Part shown: positions 18,206 through 27,009 of the stretch, in pieces
Layout: each line of letters begins with the position of its first letter
How positions within the stretch are numbered: the first letter of the stretch is position 1
DNA from: Neobacillus nitrireducens
GTDB taxonomy: Bacteria > Bacillota > Bacilli > Bacillales > Cytobacillaceae
NCBI RefSeq assembly: GCF_030915405.1
Contig: NZ_CP133262.1
Coordinates: 1,984,001 to 2,048,000 of the forward strand
Length of the DNA stretch: 64,000 nt
Reading direction: 5' to 3'
Notes under the pieces: model-generated
The model's database searches: none
What the model saw: only the letters and a program-made list of their open reading frames with translations
Told to the model about the DNA's origin: nothing
Program-made: the position numbers and the translations under genes

Positions 18206-18860
18206 TAAAGCTCCTCCGTTTCTCCTGCTTATAGTTTCTATCTATTTCACCATTATGGTCAGTTTCCGTGCCCTTATTCATTCGGTTTTCAATTCTTTTG
18301 CCTACAAACCACAGAATGAATATAATAAGCAATACTACAACAGTCCGAAGAGGCTTCGTCAGCAAGGATTGAATATCATAGCCAACGAAACTAATCGTGA
18401 AAATCATCACCATTTTCCCAATACACACGGCAAGCATGTATTGGGAAAATCGAATTTTGGAAAGACCAGCGACAATGTTTACAACAGCCGAGGGTGTAAA
18501 TGGAAAACAAAGCAGTAAAAAGAGCGGGCCAAAACCATGACGATCTACCCAGTCCATTAACTTACGGACCTGAGGGTGCCTTGGCAAAAAGGATAATAAC
18601 CTTTTTTGCCCGTACCTTCTAATTAGCGTAAATACGAGCAATGCTCCGATACAGGCTCCAAGCCATGAGTACAAAAATCCTAACCAAAGTCCAAAGGCAC
18701 TGGCATTAGCCATTACAAATAAAAACAATGGGAGAAATGGCAGGAACGCTTCAATGATAATAAGCAATATCCCTGGAATGGGGCCTAGGGATCGATATTC
18801 TTGAATAAGACTCATAATATGTTCAAGCGTAAACCACGCTTTTAGTGATTCCATATCCAT
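18195..18860 (-). CDS. yhjE: TVP38/TMEM64 (DedA-like) membrane protein, YhjE-like
   Basis: A 221-residue protein with about five or six membrane segments. The FTPSAVVNIVAGLSKIRFSQ region with preceding GPLFLLLCFPF is the SNARE-associated/VTT signature. Members are thought to move lipids between leaflets, though the role of this one is unknown. ATG 18860 is selected because GAGGAGA lies upstream at a normal distance, unlike the in-frame ATG at 18875. It is followed by the overlapping signal peptidase gene, as in B. subtilis yhjE-sipV. Confidence 0.85.
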   Translation of the reverse strand: MDMESLKAWFTLEHIMSLIQEYRSLGPIPGILLIIIEAFLPFLPLFLFVMANASAFGLWLGFLYSWLGACIGALLVFTLIRRYGQKRLLSFLPRHPQVRKLMDWVDRHGFGPLFLLLCFPFTPSAVVNIVAGLSKIRFSQYMLAVCIGKMVMIFTISFVGYDIQSLLTKPLRTVVVLLIIFILWFVGKRIENRMNKGTETDHNGEIDRNYKQEKRRSFNED

Positions 18861-18889
18861 CCGGTTTCTCCTCATTTTTTTACTAAGGC

Positions 18890-19030
18890 TCTTTTCGTAA
18901 ACTTGGTTGCTTTTCGAATATTATAAGCGTCCTAAACTAAGTTTCTGGGCAATTTTCGCAAATGTTCTTACGAAAAGATGCCACGATACATCAAGTTATA
19001 CGGGTTGATGAACGTATACGAAAAACAACA
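18890..19030. repeat. candidate small intergenic repeat (MITE-like) with imperfect terminal inverted repeats
   Basis: No gene is visible. The segment starts CTTTTCGTAAAC and ends GTATACGAAAAAC, imperfect inverse complements of each other, and has an internal TTACGAAAAG that pairs exactly with the left end. Size (about 140 bp) and ends resemble a small non-autonomous repeat. Copy number in the genome cannot be seen from here. Confidence 0.4.
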
Positions 19031-19071
19031 ATCTATGCAAAATAGCCTTTACTAATTAGCTCTGTCAATGA

Positions 19072-20007
19072 TTATTTTGTAATAAATTGATGGAGGGCTT
19101 CTTTATTTTTTTGGACATTGATATCTAATACTGCTCCCTCCCCAGCTATTCGAGCATCTGAATAGCTATTTTCGACAGGAATCCGTAACGTATCAATAGT
19201 TCCACGGTTTTTCGAAAAGAAATCCTTCGCCATAAAGGTTATGTCTGAAGTGTTCATATTTGTATTCACATAAGGCTTGACGACTCCAATTAGCTTAGGA
19301 AGTTTTGGAATTGTTTGTAAACCCATCAATTGATCTCCAATCGCCTTTACTGCCTTTTGTTGGCGTTCTACCCTTCCAAAATCACCAATGGCATCATGAC
19401 GGTAGCGAACATATCCAAGCATTTCCTTTCCATTTAATTTTTGCAGACCTGGCTCTAAAGTTACATCAATATTTTTAGACATTTTTTTCTCAACATCTAT
19501 CTCGACCCCATTCGGGAATGCCTCATCTATAAGTTGTACAAAGCCTTGAAAATCCACTATGACATAGTATTGAAGGTCAATATCAAAATTTTGCTTAATC
19601 GTTTGTCTCATTAATTCTGGTCCGCCGCGTGCAAATGCGGAATTAACTTTATGCTTCCCATGCCCGGGAATCTCGAGGTAACTATCCCTCATAATTGAAG
19701 TTAACTTAAAGGTCCCTTTGTCTTCATTATAATGAACAATCATTATCGTATCTGCACGAGACGTTTCCTTCCCCCTTGCATCACTTCCAAGCAAGAGGAT
19801 ATTCGTACCTCCGTACTGATCCTTTTGTCCTTTGAAGGTATAGACAACATTTGAAGCTTTTTTATCCATTTTTCCTAACGATTGGTTTACACCCTGCTGG
19901 TATTGAAAATATGCATAACCTGCCACTGCCCCGATTAGCAGTAGGAATACTAATAAAACGGATGGCCATCTTCTTTTTTTCTTTACTTGATGTTTATCAG
20001 ATCTCAT
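19072..20007 (-). CDS. LytR-CpsA-Psr (LCP) family cell-wall polymer ligase
   Basis: A 311-residue LCP protein, which transfers undecaprenyl-linked polymers such as teichoic acids to peptidoglycan outside the membrane. A basic cytoplasmic tail (KKKRR) is followed by one membrane helix (about residues 15-32). The catalytic domain has NILLLGSDARG, RADTIMIVHYN, SIMRDSYLEIPGHG and HDAIGDFGRVERQQK, which supply the conserved Arg and Asp residues. Several paralogues (TagT, TagU, TagV) exist in Bacillus and I cannot assign one. The SD is AGGTGA. Confidence 0.92.
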   Translation of the reverse strand: MRSDKHQVKKKRRWPSVLLVFLLLIGAVAGYAYFQYQQGVNQSLGKMDKKASNVVYTFKGQKDQYGGTNILLLGSDARGKETSRADTIMIVHYNEDKGTFKLTSIMRDSYLEIPGHGKHKVNSAFARGGPELMRQTIKQNFDIDLQYYVIVDFQGFVQLIDEAFPNGVEIDVEKKMSKNIDVTLEPGLQKLNGKEMLGYVRYRHDAIGDFGRVERQQKAVKAIGDQLMGLQTIPKLPKLIGVVKPYVNTNMNTSDITFMAKDFFSKNRGTIDTLRIPVENSYSDARIAGEGAVLDINVQKNKEALHQFITK

Positions 20008-20160
20008 TGTTAATCACCTATTCATTCATGTTTTTTATTCTCCTGTATATATGACTGATGTATCTTTTTAGTGGTTTCTTCATTTAATTCATTTTCCCCT
20101 ATCAGATATCCTTCTATTAATAAAAACTTTCTCATATATCAACGGAACATTTCAATAAAT

Positions 20161-20186
20161 AAAACTCGCCAAATGACGAGTTTTTG
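20161..20186 (+). terminator. isolated terminator-like hairpin in a divergent intergenic region
   Basis: AAAACTCG/CGAGTTTTT stem with an 8-base loop. It lies between two divergent genes, where no transcript should end. It might be a leader attenuator for the downstream yhjD-like gene or the end of an unseen small RNA. Confidence 0.45.
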
Positions 20187-20277
20187 TAAATGTAATGCAC
20201 TATTGCTTTTGAAGGTTCTTTTTTGTAAAATAAAGAGGAACGTTTGTTCGTGATCGATGAAAGGTGTGAATGAAAAA

Positions 20278-20643
20278 ATGACCAGAATCCCCGATGATGA
20301 TCGAGATATAATGGAAAAGGCTATGTATTTACCAATGGTTCTAATTATCTTAAACCGGGATATAACCGTCATAGAAAATAGTCCGTTTAAATTAAAACAA
20401 CCATATTTGGATTTGATTGAAGAAACGATGAAGGAAATCCAGAGGGAATTGGCTGAGGTTAAACTATATATGAAAAAAAATAAACTTCAGGTAATTGAAA
20501 CAAAACGGGACGATGCTTTTACACTGTACAGGTTTATTTATAAAGGCTATGAAGAAAACCATAATTACTTTAATCCAAGAATCCGCAACAAGGTCCAAGA
20601 ATTAATGGAGGCCTATTTATTAAAAAAACATCTGTCCCGCTAA
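20278..20643 (+). CDS. yhjD: YhjD-like conserved protein of unknown function
   Basis: A 121-residue soluble, charged, mostly helical protein (MTRIPDDDRDIMEKAMYL start; later YKGYEENHNYFNPRIRNKV). It is conserved among Bacillus near comK; no catalytic motif is recognised. I start it at ATG 20278, after AAAGGTG, which gives about the B. subtilis YhjD length; in-frame GTG 20266 and ATG 20257 are alternatives. Assignment is by position between the comK and yhjE-like genes and by length. Confidence 0.7.
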   Translation: MTRIPDDDRDIMEKAMYLPMVLIILNRDITVIENSPFKLKQPYLDLIEETMKEIQRELAEVKLYMKKNKLQVIETKRDDAFTLYRFIYKGYEENHNYFNPRIRNKVQELMEAYLLKKHLSR

Positions 20644-20664
20644 TAGTTTTGAAATTCGTACCAC

Positions 20665-21243
20665 TTATTTCGGGTCGTTCGGATAAAAATCATCACCATA
20701 ATCATTGGATCTTTCCAAGGCATTAAACATCTGGGGCTCGTTTGGCGTATAAATTGTCTTTTTCCCATTACTTTCTATTCTTTGCAAAAGTTTTGTTTTT
20801 AGTAATGAGGTCCTTAACATTTGCCCCTCAATTGTACAGATAGAAACTGGAAAAATATAGGATTGTTTATTGCGGAATAAAACCATTGTTTTTTTTGAGG
20901 ATACCCGGCGATAACTCTCAATATGCCCAAGCGAAATCCATATACACTCCGGAACTAGCGGCGATGCAGTTGGAAAAAAATAGATGTGGTTAGTTGCTTC
21001 AATAACAATTGGGATTTTTCGATCATAGCCAATTAATTGTCTTGTTCCCCTTTTCCTGCTTTCGTAATCGACACCAAAATAACTACAGCCTTTTTTGATA
21101 ATATCCAGTGGTTTAAAGGGAGATAAAAATTCATCTTCTACTTCTACAGCACGTGAATAAACTTTACCACCATATACAACTGGTTCTACAAACATCGTAC
21201 ACGTATTTATTTCATATTCTTCAATTTGCGGATGCTTCAACAC
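20665..21243 (-). CDS. comK: competence transcription factor ComK
   Basis: A 192-residue minor-groove DNA-binding activator of DNA-uptake genes. Conserved ComK features include CSYFGVDYESRKRGT, NHIYFFPTASP, CIWISLGHI and LLKTKLLQRI. The best start is GTG 21243, since AAAGGAG lies 6 bases upstream and the product has exactly the B. subtilis ComK length; TTG 21240 is also possible, and an ATG 39 bases further upstream precedes the SD. The C-terminus (YGDDFYPNDPK) differs from B. subtilis. I did not find a clear pair of AAAA-N5-TTTT autoregulatory boxes upstream. Confidence 0.88.
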   Translation of the reverse strand: MLKHPQIEEYEINTCTMFVEPVVYGGKVYSRAVEVEDEFLSPFKPLDIIKKGCSYFGVDYESRKRGTRQLIGYDRKIPIVIEATNHIYFFPTASPLVPECIWISLGHIESYRRVSSKKTMVLFRNKQSYIFPVSICTIEGQMLRTSLLKTKLLQRIESNGKKTIYTPNEPQMFNALERSNDYGDDFYPNDPK

Positions 21244-21432
21244 ATTCAACTCCTTTATATTATACCCACCATATCTTACCACTACTGGTTTTTAATTCCT
21301 CCACTTTTCTGAATTGTTCTTAATTTATTCACAAAATTTACGGAAAAGAAATATTTATCAGAGAATTATAAAAACTAATGATATTCTTCAAAAAAAACCA
21401 TATAATTTTAAAAAGCATCAGAGGTGATTTTC

Positions 21433-21669
21433 ATGAATGAAAAATCATACACGGAATTAATGAAACTTGGTGCCATGAAACGAAATCGTCTGAAAGAGAA
21501 CTTCGTCCAAGATTTGTACATCGAAATGCTGTTGTCCGAAATTCAACTGACAGTTGAAAAAGAAAAATTATTACGGAAAATTGATTTGGCGATTGATGGT
21601 CGAGATAAAAAGTCATTTATCCATCTGTCCGGACAGCTCAAAGAAATCAACAAACGATTTGGGACCTAA
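21433..21669 (+). CDS. yhzC: IDEAL-domain small protein (YhzC-like)
   Basis: A 78-residue protein whose C-terminal half (LYIEMLLSEIQLTV, then IDLAIDGRDKKSF) matches the IDEAL domain, named for a short acidic/hydrophobic motif in Firmicutes proteins. It is divergent from comK, as is yhzC in B. subtilis. The role is unknown. ATG 21433 follows GAGGTGA at 5 bases; in-frame GTG 21424 overlaps that SD. Confidence 0.75.
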   Translation: MNEKSYTELMKLGAMKRNRLKENFVQDLYIEMLLSEIQLTVEKEKLLRKIDLAIDGRDKKSFIHLSGQLKEINKRFGT

Positions 21670-21678
21670 CATTTTTTT

Positions 21679-21706
21679 AAGCCGTCTAAGTTTGACGGCT
21701 TTTTAT
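21679..21706 (+). terminator. terminator of the IDEAL-domain gene
   Basis: AAGCCGTC/GACGGCTT stem, 7-base loop, T-rich tail. Confidence 0.85.
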
Positions 21707-21720
21707 TTGGTAACGAACAA

Positions 21721-21770
21721 TGGCAAAAAAAGAGCTGTTGACAGAAACGTCTACTGCTCTTTTTTTGCCA
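21721..21770. terminator. long inverted repeat, probable terminator of the yhfN-like locus
   Basis: Perfect 15-base arms (21721-21735, 21756-21770) containing A7/T7 tracts, which allows termination on either strand. It lies just beyond the yhfN-like stop. Confidence 0.7.
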
Positions 21771-21776
21771 TTATTA

Positions 21777-23048
21777 TCATTTATTTCTATGTTTGACCTC
21801 ATAATCTTCAAGCATCGATATCCTGTCGAGCATGGAAGGATGAGTGTACCTGAAAATCTTCACCAAAAGCGGCGGGTTCACTTGACTTAAACCAGAGCGG
21901 GTTAACTCCTGGAAAGATGTGATGGCTGCCTCTGGATTTTTGGTCATTTCAATCGCATATTTGTCGGCCCGTGTTTCTTGATAACGAGAAGTAAAATTGG
22001 TTATTGGACTTGCAGCAAACAAGAGAATCGATAGGACCATAAAAAATAATGGCAGAGAGCGGATATCTCTTGTGTCTGAGATTTTCAACTCATTTCCCCA
22101 GCGTTTTGTTACCCAATTCATAATCCTATAGGTCAAATACAATCCCAGCAGTGAAATCAGCAAATAGCCAGCGATTCCAAAATAAATATGTTTCTCGACA
22201 TAATGGCACATTTCATGAGCCATTATAAATAAAATTTGACTATCAGTTAGTTTATTTAATGTTGTATCCCACAGAACAATTCGAGCATTAGTGCCAATCC
22301 CCGTTACATAAGCATTTAAAGCATTCGTTTCATCTGACATATTTACTTCAAATACATGCTGTGCCGGAATTTCAGCCTTATCAGCCAGAGTCAAAATTTT
22401 TGTTTCTAATTCTTTATTTTTTAATGGATAAAAGTCATGGTATAACGGATCAATTACGACTGGCTGGAGAAACATCATAAACAATGTAAACGGTATGGAT
22501 AAAAGCCAACCATAAAGCCACCATCTCTTTTGACTTTTCTTCATTAGCCAGTATAATACCGGGACAATAATCAGCCAAGTCCCATAATTAAGCCAAAAGT
22601 CGATCAACTCATCCTTCATCCAGGAAGCGAAGCTTTGGGTTCAAATATTATACGTTTTTGATAAAGAAAAACTAATATAGCTTAAAGGGAATGTCGCCAA
22701 ATAAGCGAAAAAAGATAACCAAATAAGATAAATAGCTGTTTGAAGCAACTTATACTTTGAAGAGTTTTCTGCCCAGTTCTTGAACGCCTTTGAAAATCCG
22801 AATAATAAAATTAAGAAATAAAATAGCCATTCAAACGGAGTAGATAAGAAAAAAAGGAGGTTTCTTATTTTGGAATACTCCTCACTCAGCATAAGTTCCC
22901 TTCCATTTAAAAATGTCGACGGGTCAGCTTTAGACCCCTCATATTCAAACGGCAGGTTTGTATCCGCGAAATAGAATAAATACCAATAAAAAAATAAGCC
23001 ATATAGAATGTAGCCCAAAACCGCATAGACTCCCATTTTCCTTACCAT
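21777..23048 (-). pseudogene. yhfN: Ste24/M48 zinc metallopeptidase (YhfN-like) interrupted by an in-frame TGA
   Basis: One reading frame encodes an M48 CAAX-protease-like protein of about 423 residues (B. subtilis YhfN 426), but TGA at 22641-22643 stops it after 135 residues. The frame resumes without shift: SKTYNI, stop, TQSFASW. The N-terminal part (23048-22644) has several membrane helices. The C-terminal part has the zinc motif HEMCHYVEKH and the later SRYQETRADKYAIEM third-ligand region. A single-base change from TCA (Ser) would explain the stop. The C-terminal fragment could restart at ATG 22619 but would lack half the membrane domain. Sequencing error or readthrough are alternatives. 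Confidence 0.82.
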
Positions 23049-23142
23049 GTTTTTTCCCCCTTTGTGTACAAACTCTCTATACTTAGTTTAGTTAAAAAAG
23101 GGCAAATTAGAACAAAAACAAAAGCCGGTTTTAAATACCTGC

Positions 23143-23451
23143 TTACATAAAATAGGAATATAGGGACAGGATAGCGATTGAACCGAGGACAACAACTATG
23201 ACGTTGGCTCCCAAAAAGGCAGCGACAAAGGCAGCTGCAGCTCCTAATCCCCCATACCAAATATCATCCTTTTGAATAAAGAGAATCGCAGGGAAAATTA
23301 ATGCCCCTAAAGTGGCATAAGGTACATTTTTTAATACCCCTTGAATAAAAGGAGGGAGTTCTTTCCCTTTAAATAAAACGAAAGGTATCATCCGTGGAAT
23401 ATAGGTAACTAATCCCATACCAAGAATCATCCAAACTATTTCAGTCTTCAT
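23143..23451 (-). CDS. azlD: branched-chain amino acid export protein AzlD
   Basis: A 102-residue membrane protein with three to four helices, the small subunit that pairs with AzlC to export branched-chain amino acids (and toxic analogues such as azaleucine). VTYIPRMIPF near the N-terminus is the AzlD hallmark. ATG 23451 follows CGGAG; it overlaps the azlC end by 11 bases, so the pair is translationally coupled. Confidence 0.9.
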   Translation of the reverse strand: MKTEIVWMILGMGLVTYIPRMIPFVLFKGKELPPFIQGVLKNVPYATLGALIFPAILFIQKDDIWYGGLGAAAAFVAAFLGANVIVVVLGSIAILSLYSYFM

Positions 23452-24172
23452 GATGAACACTCCGATTTCTCATTTTTATTACTTCAGCTATTTCGATGAT
23501 TATGGCTGATAACAGGGTAGCTGTAACAATTGCCCAGCCTTGAGCCATGAAATGACCTATTGTAAAAATAGAATTAAAGATGGCACCAAGTATCGCCAAA
23601 AAAACTACTTTTACACTTTTTTTCATCGAGGGGACCAGGAGTCCAATAAACATCGCATATAGCGCGACCCCCATGCTTTCCTGTAGTGTTTTGGGGAGGC
23701 CTGCCCCAATCAAATGACCCAGCCCGGAAAAAACTACCCAACTCAAATAAGAAACCGAAATAACACCGAATAAAAAGCCTGTTGCCGCCTTTCCCTCTTT
23801 AGTGGCGACAACTGAAAATGTTTCATCTGTAATGCCAAACGAATAAATCAACTTATTAAGGAGATGGTCCTCCTCCACTTTTTCATTCAATGAGGTACTC
23901 ATTAGAAAATGCCGAATATTTACAATGAAGGTTGTTAAGATAATTTCAAATATTCCTGTCCCGTAGGCGATAAGGCTTAGTGAAATATATTGGGAGGCAC
24001 CTGCAAACACAATCAGACTCATTAAAACTGTTTCATATATGGATAGTCCTGAAGTTTTAGCAAGAAGGCCAAAGGTCAACGCAATCGGAAAATAGCCAAT
24101 GCCAATGCTTATCCCTGCTTGAATACCTTTTTTAAATTCCGACGATTCTCTACTAATTACTAGATCCGACAA
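23441..24172 (-). CDS. azlC: branched-chain amino acid exporter AzlC
   Basis: A 243-residue protein with about seven or eight membrane helices. FVNIRHFLMS, FGITDETFSV and GYFPIALTFGLLA are AzlC motifs. It is the large subunit of the AzlCD exporter. It stands directly upstream of azlD on the same strand. No Lrp-type azlB gene is adjacent, so control is not evident here. Confidence 0.92.
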   Translation of the reverse strand: MSDLVISRESSEFKKGIQAGISIGIGYFPIALTFGLLAKTSGLSIYETVLMSLIVFAGASQYISLSLIAYGTGIFEIILTTFIVNIRHFLMSTSLNEKVEEDHLLNKLIYSFGITDETFSVVATKEGKAATGFLFGVISVSYLSWVVFSGLGHLIGAGLPKTLQESMGVALYAMFIGLLVPSMKKSVKVVFLAILGAIFNSIFTIGHFMAQGWAIVTATLLSAIIIEIAEVIKMRNRSVHHED

Positions 24173-24241
24173 CTCTCTTCCCCCTTGTTGCGTTCGCTCA
24201 TGTAAATATAAATATTAACAAATATTCAGTAAAAATAAAAT

Positions 24242-24270
24242 AAAAAACATGGCTACAATAAACCATGTTT
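24242..24270 (-). terminator. terminator of lcfB
   Basis: AAACATGG/CCATGTTT hairpin, with a T tract on the minus strand, downstream of the lcfB stop. Confidence 0.75.
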
Positions 24271-24287
24271 CGATTTTTATATAAAAC

Positions 24288-25850
24288 TTACTTACTTACA
24301 GTTTGTTCTACCTGAACCTTTAGGGCCCTTCTTAAAATTTTCCCAGTTGTATTCTTAGGCAGTTCTTCAATAAATTCAATTGATGAAGGAACCTTATATT
24401 TAGCCAAATGCTGACTGCAATATATCAGTAATTGCTCTGCGGTTAGCTGTGGATTCTTGCTGACAACATAGGCTTTAACAGCTTCACCGAGATTTGGGTC
24501 AGGAACGCCGAGTACGGCCACCTCTACCACATCAGAATGATTATAAATGACCTCCTCTACTTCACGTGGATAGACATTATATCCTCCAACTAAGATGAGA
24601 TCCTTTTTTCGATCGACAATATAAAAGTATCCATCTTCATCCATTCTTGCAAGATCACCAGTATGAAGCCAGCCATTACGAATAGCGGCACCCGTTTCTT
24701 CAGGCATTTGATAATATCCCTTCATTACATTAGGACCACGAACGACAAGTTCCCCGACCTCGCCAACGGGTACTTCTTCACCCAACTCATTAAAGATTTT
24801 ATTTTCAACACGAAGTATTGATGTTCCGATTGAACCAGGTTTGCGCGGTCGATCAAGCGGATTAAAGCAAGTAACAGGTGAAGCTTCTGATAGACCATAA
24901 CCTTCAGATACAACAACATTAAATTTTTGTTCAAAGTTCTTCAAGAGAGCAACAGGTAACGATGCACCTCCTGAAATGCATAACCGCAAGGATTTCAGAT
25001 CCTCAGTTTTTCCATCAGGGTTTTGAAAGAGAAAATTATACATGGTCGGCACACCTGCAAAAACTGTGGCCTGATTTTCTTTGATTAACTCAAAAATTTC
25101 CCTTGGACTAAATTTAGGTGCAATTAATAGTGTTGCACCGCTTAATAAGGGTGCATTTAGAGCAACTGTTAAGCAGAAGACATGGAACATTGGCAGAACC
25201 GTTACTACTTTATCATCTGAATTCATTTTCAAATATTGGCCCACATCTTTAGCATTACTATACAAATTTTTATGGGTTAACATTGCACCTTTTGGTTTGC
25301 CTGTTGTCCCTGAGGTATAAAGAATAATGGCTGTATCATCATCTTTAAGCTCCGGTCCCATAAAGGTTATTTCACCAGAAGTGACCACTTCTGCAAACGA
25401 TTTCATTTTTGAAGAAGCTGATAAGCTCTCAAATTTCGATTCAACCCTGCTATTTGGGTCTGTTTCACAAAAAATATAGTGCTCTATTTTTGGAAGGAAC
25501 GTGTGCATTTTTTCTACTAATGGGATGGCCATGTCGAGCGCAATCACTGCCTTGACGTCACCGTTATTCAATATATAGCCGATTTCATCAGCAGTATAAA
25601 TCGGGTTCACGGGAATTACTGTTACCCCTAACCGTAACGTTCCGTACAAGCTGATCACAAAGTGTGGTGAGTTACCTAACAACAATGCAATATGATCCCC
25701 TTGTTTTACTCCTAATTTTTGGAGACCCGATGCAAATTTTGTAATCGCACCTTCTAATTCAGCATAAGTACAAGATTGATCCATAAAATAATAGGCTGGT
25801 TTGGCGGCATAGTTCATGGCAGTTTCTTTAAACTGTGTTAAAAGATTCAT
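24288..25850 (-). CDS. lcfB: long-chain fatty-acid--CoA ligase LcfB
   Basis: A 520-residue ANL-superfamily enzyme that forms acyl-CoA from fatty acid, ATP and CoA. The AMP loop [24 protein letters not shown], the GWLHTGD hinge region and the C-terminal lysine region [11 protein letters not shown] are all present. The start at 25850 follows GGGGGAGA; a longer in-frame ATG (25877) lies inside the operator. A FadR-type operator overlaps the upstream region, agreeing with control of lcfB by FadR in B. subtilis fatty-acid degradation. Confidence 0.93.
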   Translation of the reverse strand: MNLLTQFKETAMNYAAKPAYYFMDQSCTYAELEGAITKFASGLQKLGVKQGDHIALLLGNSPHFVISLYGTLRLGVTVIPVNPIYTADEIGYILNNGDVKAVIALDMAIPLVEKMHTFLPKIEHYIFCETDPNSRVESKFESLSASSKMKSFAEVVTSGEITFMGPELKDDDTAIILYTSGTTGKPKGAMLTHKNLYSNAKDVGQYLKMNSDDKVVTVLPMFHVFCLTVALNAPLLSGATLLIAPKFSPREIFELIKENQATVFAGVPTMYNFLFQNPDGKTEDLKSLRLCISGGASLPVALLKNFEQKFNVVVSEGYGLSEASPVTCFNPLDRPRKPGSIGTSILRVENKIFNELGEEVPVGEVGELVVRGPNVMKGYYQMPEETGAAIRNGWLHTGDLARMDEDGYFYIVDRKKDLILVGGYNVYPREVEEVIYNHSDVVEVAVLGVPDPNLGEAVKAYVVSKNPQLTAEQLLIYCSQHLAKYKVPSSIEFIEELPKNTTGKILRRALKVQVEQTVSK

Positions 25851-25866
25851 TGTTCTCCCCCTGAGA

Positions 25867-25884
25867 TGAATGAACACTCATTCA
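25867..25884 (-). promoter_or_regulatory. FadR-type operator upstream of lcfB
   Basis: TGAATGAACACTCATTCA is a near-perfect palindrome (TGAATGA/TCATTCA arms) matching, by recall, the B. subtilis FadR consensus TGAATGA-N4-TCATTCA. It is 17 bases before the lcfB start. FadR releases it on binding long-chain acyl-CoA. Confidence 0.85.
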
Positions 25885-25960
25885 CAAAATAGTAACAATT
25901 TTCTAAATATATTATATTAAAAGTAATGCATCTATTCAAGTATAATACTAGAAAGTTCAG

Positions 25961-25998
25961 ACAAAAAAAGAAAACACAGCGTTAAAATGCTGTGTTTC
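25961..25998 (-). terminator. terminator of lplJ
   Basis: AAACACAGC/GCTGTGTTT with 8-base loop and T-rich tail on the minus strand. Confidence 0.85.
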
Positions 25999-26003
25999 TC
26001 TTC

Positions 26004-26993
26004 TTAATATAAAAGATTTAAAAACTCATCTTTCGCTACATTTCCAAAATAGTGGGTCGTGTCAATATCGGCAAGTGTCTTCTCGATTTCATTTTTTTCG
26101 TAACGTGCGCCTATTAATTTATCCTCAATCTCACTTACCTCACCCACGCCAAAAAAGTCGCCATAGATTTTACAATTTTCGATGACCCCTTTATTTACTT
26201 CAAGACGAACATCAATTGAGCCTACAGGAAAACGATGAGAATGCTGCAAATTAAACTTTGGTGACCTTCCATAGTTCCATTCCCAGTTTTGATAGCGTTC
26301 TTTCGATAACTGATGGATCTTTTCCCAATCCTCTTCCGTCAGAACATATTCGAGAATTCCTTCTTGTCCTTCAAAAATATTCTTTAAAAGTAGAGACCGG
26401 AATTCACTGATATCTAACTTTTCAGTGAGAAACTCAGAAATATTGGCAACTCGGCTGCGGACTGATTTAATTCCTTTTGATTCAATTTTATCTTTTTTAA
26501 CTTTCAACGCTGAGACTACGTTATCTATTTCTGAATTAAGCATTAGCGTACCATGGCTAAACATTCTGCCCTTCGTTGAAAATTGGGCATTACCGGAGAT
26601 TTTTCGTCCTCCAACCTCAATGTCATTTCTGCCGCTTAATTCCGCATTTACGCCTAATTTTTTTAATGCGGTGACAACTGGCTCTGTGAATTTACGGAAA
26701 TTATGGAAACTCTCCCCGTCATCCTTGGTAATAAAGCTAAAGTTTAAATTGCCCAGATCATGATAAACCGCTCCACCGCCAGACAGCCTGCGGACAACTT
26801 TAACTCCATTACCCTCTACATAATCCGTATTAATTTCTTCAATTGTATTTTGATTTTTGCCAATAATAATCGATGGTTCATTTATGTAAAATAATAAATA
26901 CGTTTCATTTATATCAAGATTCTTCAGAGCATACTCTTCAATTGCCAAATTTATCTGCGGATCGGTAATTCCTTTATTATCGATAAATAACAT
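26004..26993 (-). CDS. lplJ: lipoate--protein ligase LplJ
   Basis: A 329-residue enzyme that activates free lipoate with ATP and attaches it to lipoyl domains (GcvH and 2-oxoacid dehydrogenases). RRLSGGGAVYHDLGNLNFSF is the lipoate/adenylate loop, and GRNDIEVGGRKISGNAQ holds the conserved lysine. The C-terminal accessory domain is present from about residue 245. It stands between yhfI and lcfB as yhfJ (lplJ) does in B. subtilis. Confidence 0.94.
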   Translation of the reverse strand: MLFIDNKGITDPQINLAIEEYALKNLDINETYLLFYINEPSIIIGKNQNTIEEINTDYVEGNGVKVVRRLSGGGAVYHDLGNLNFSFITKDDGESFHNFRKFTEPVVTALKKLGVNAELSGRNDIEVGGRKISGNAQFSTKGRMFSHGTLMLNSEIDNVVSALKVKKDKIESKGIKSVRSRVANISEFLTEKLDISEFRSLLLKNIFEGQEGILEYVLTEEDWEKIHQLSKERYQNWEWNYGRSPKFNLQHSHRFPVGSIDVRLEVNKGVIENCKIYGDFFGVGEVSEIEDKLIGARYEKNEIEKTLADIDTTHYFGNVAKDEFLNLLY

Positions 26994-27009
26994 TGTTTAC
27001 TACCCCTTC

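Noticed and set aside
21283..21432. ComK boxes (AAAA-N5-TTTT pairs) in the comK upstream region
   Set aside because: The region is A/T-rich and several near matches exist, but none gave two boxes at a standard spacing.
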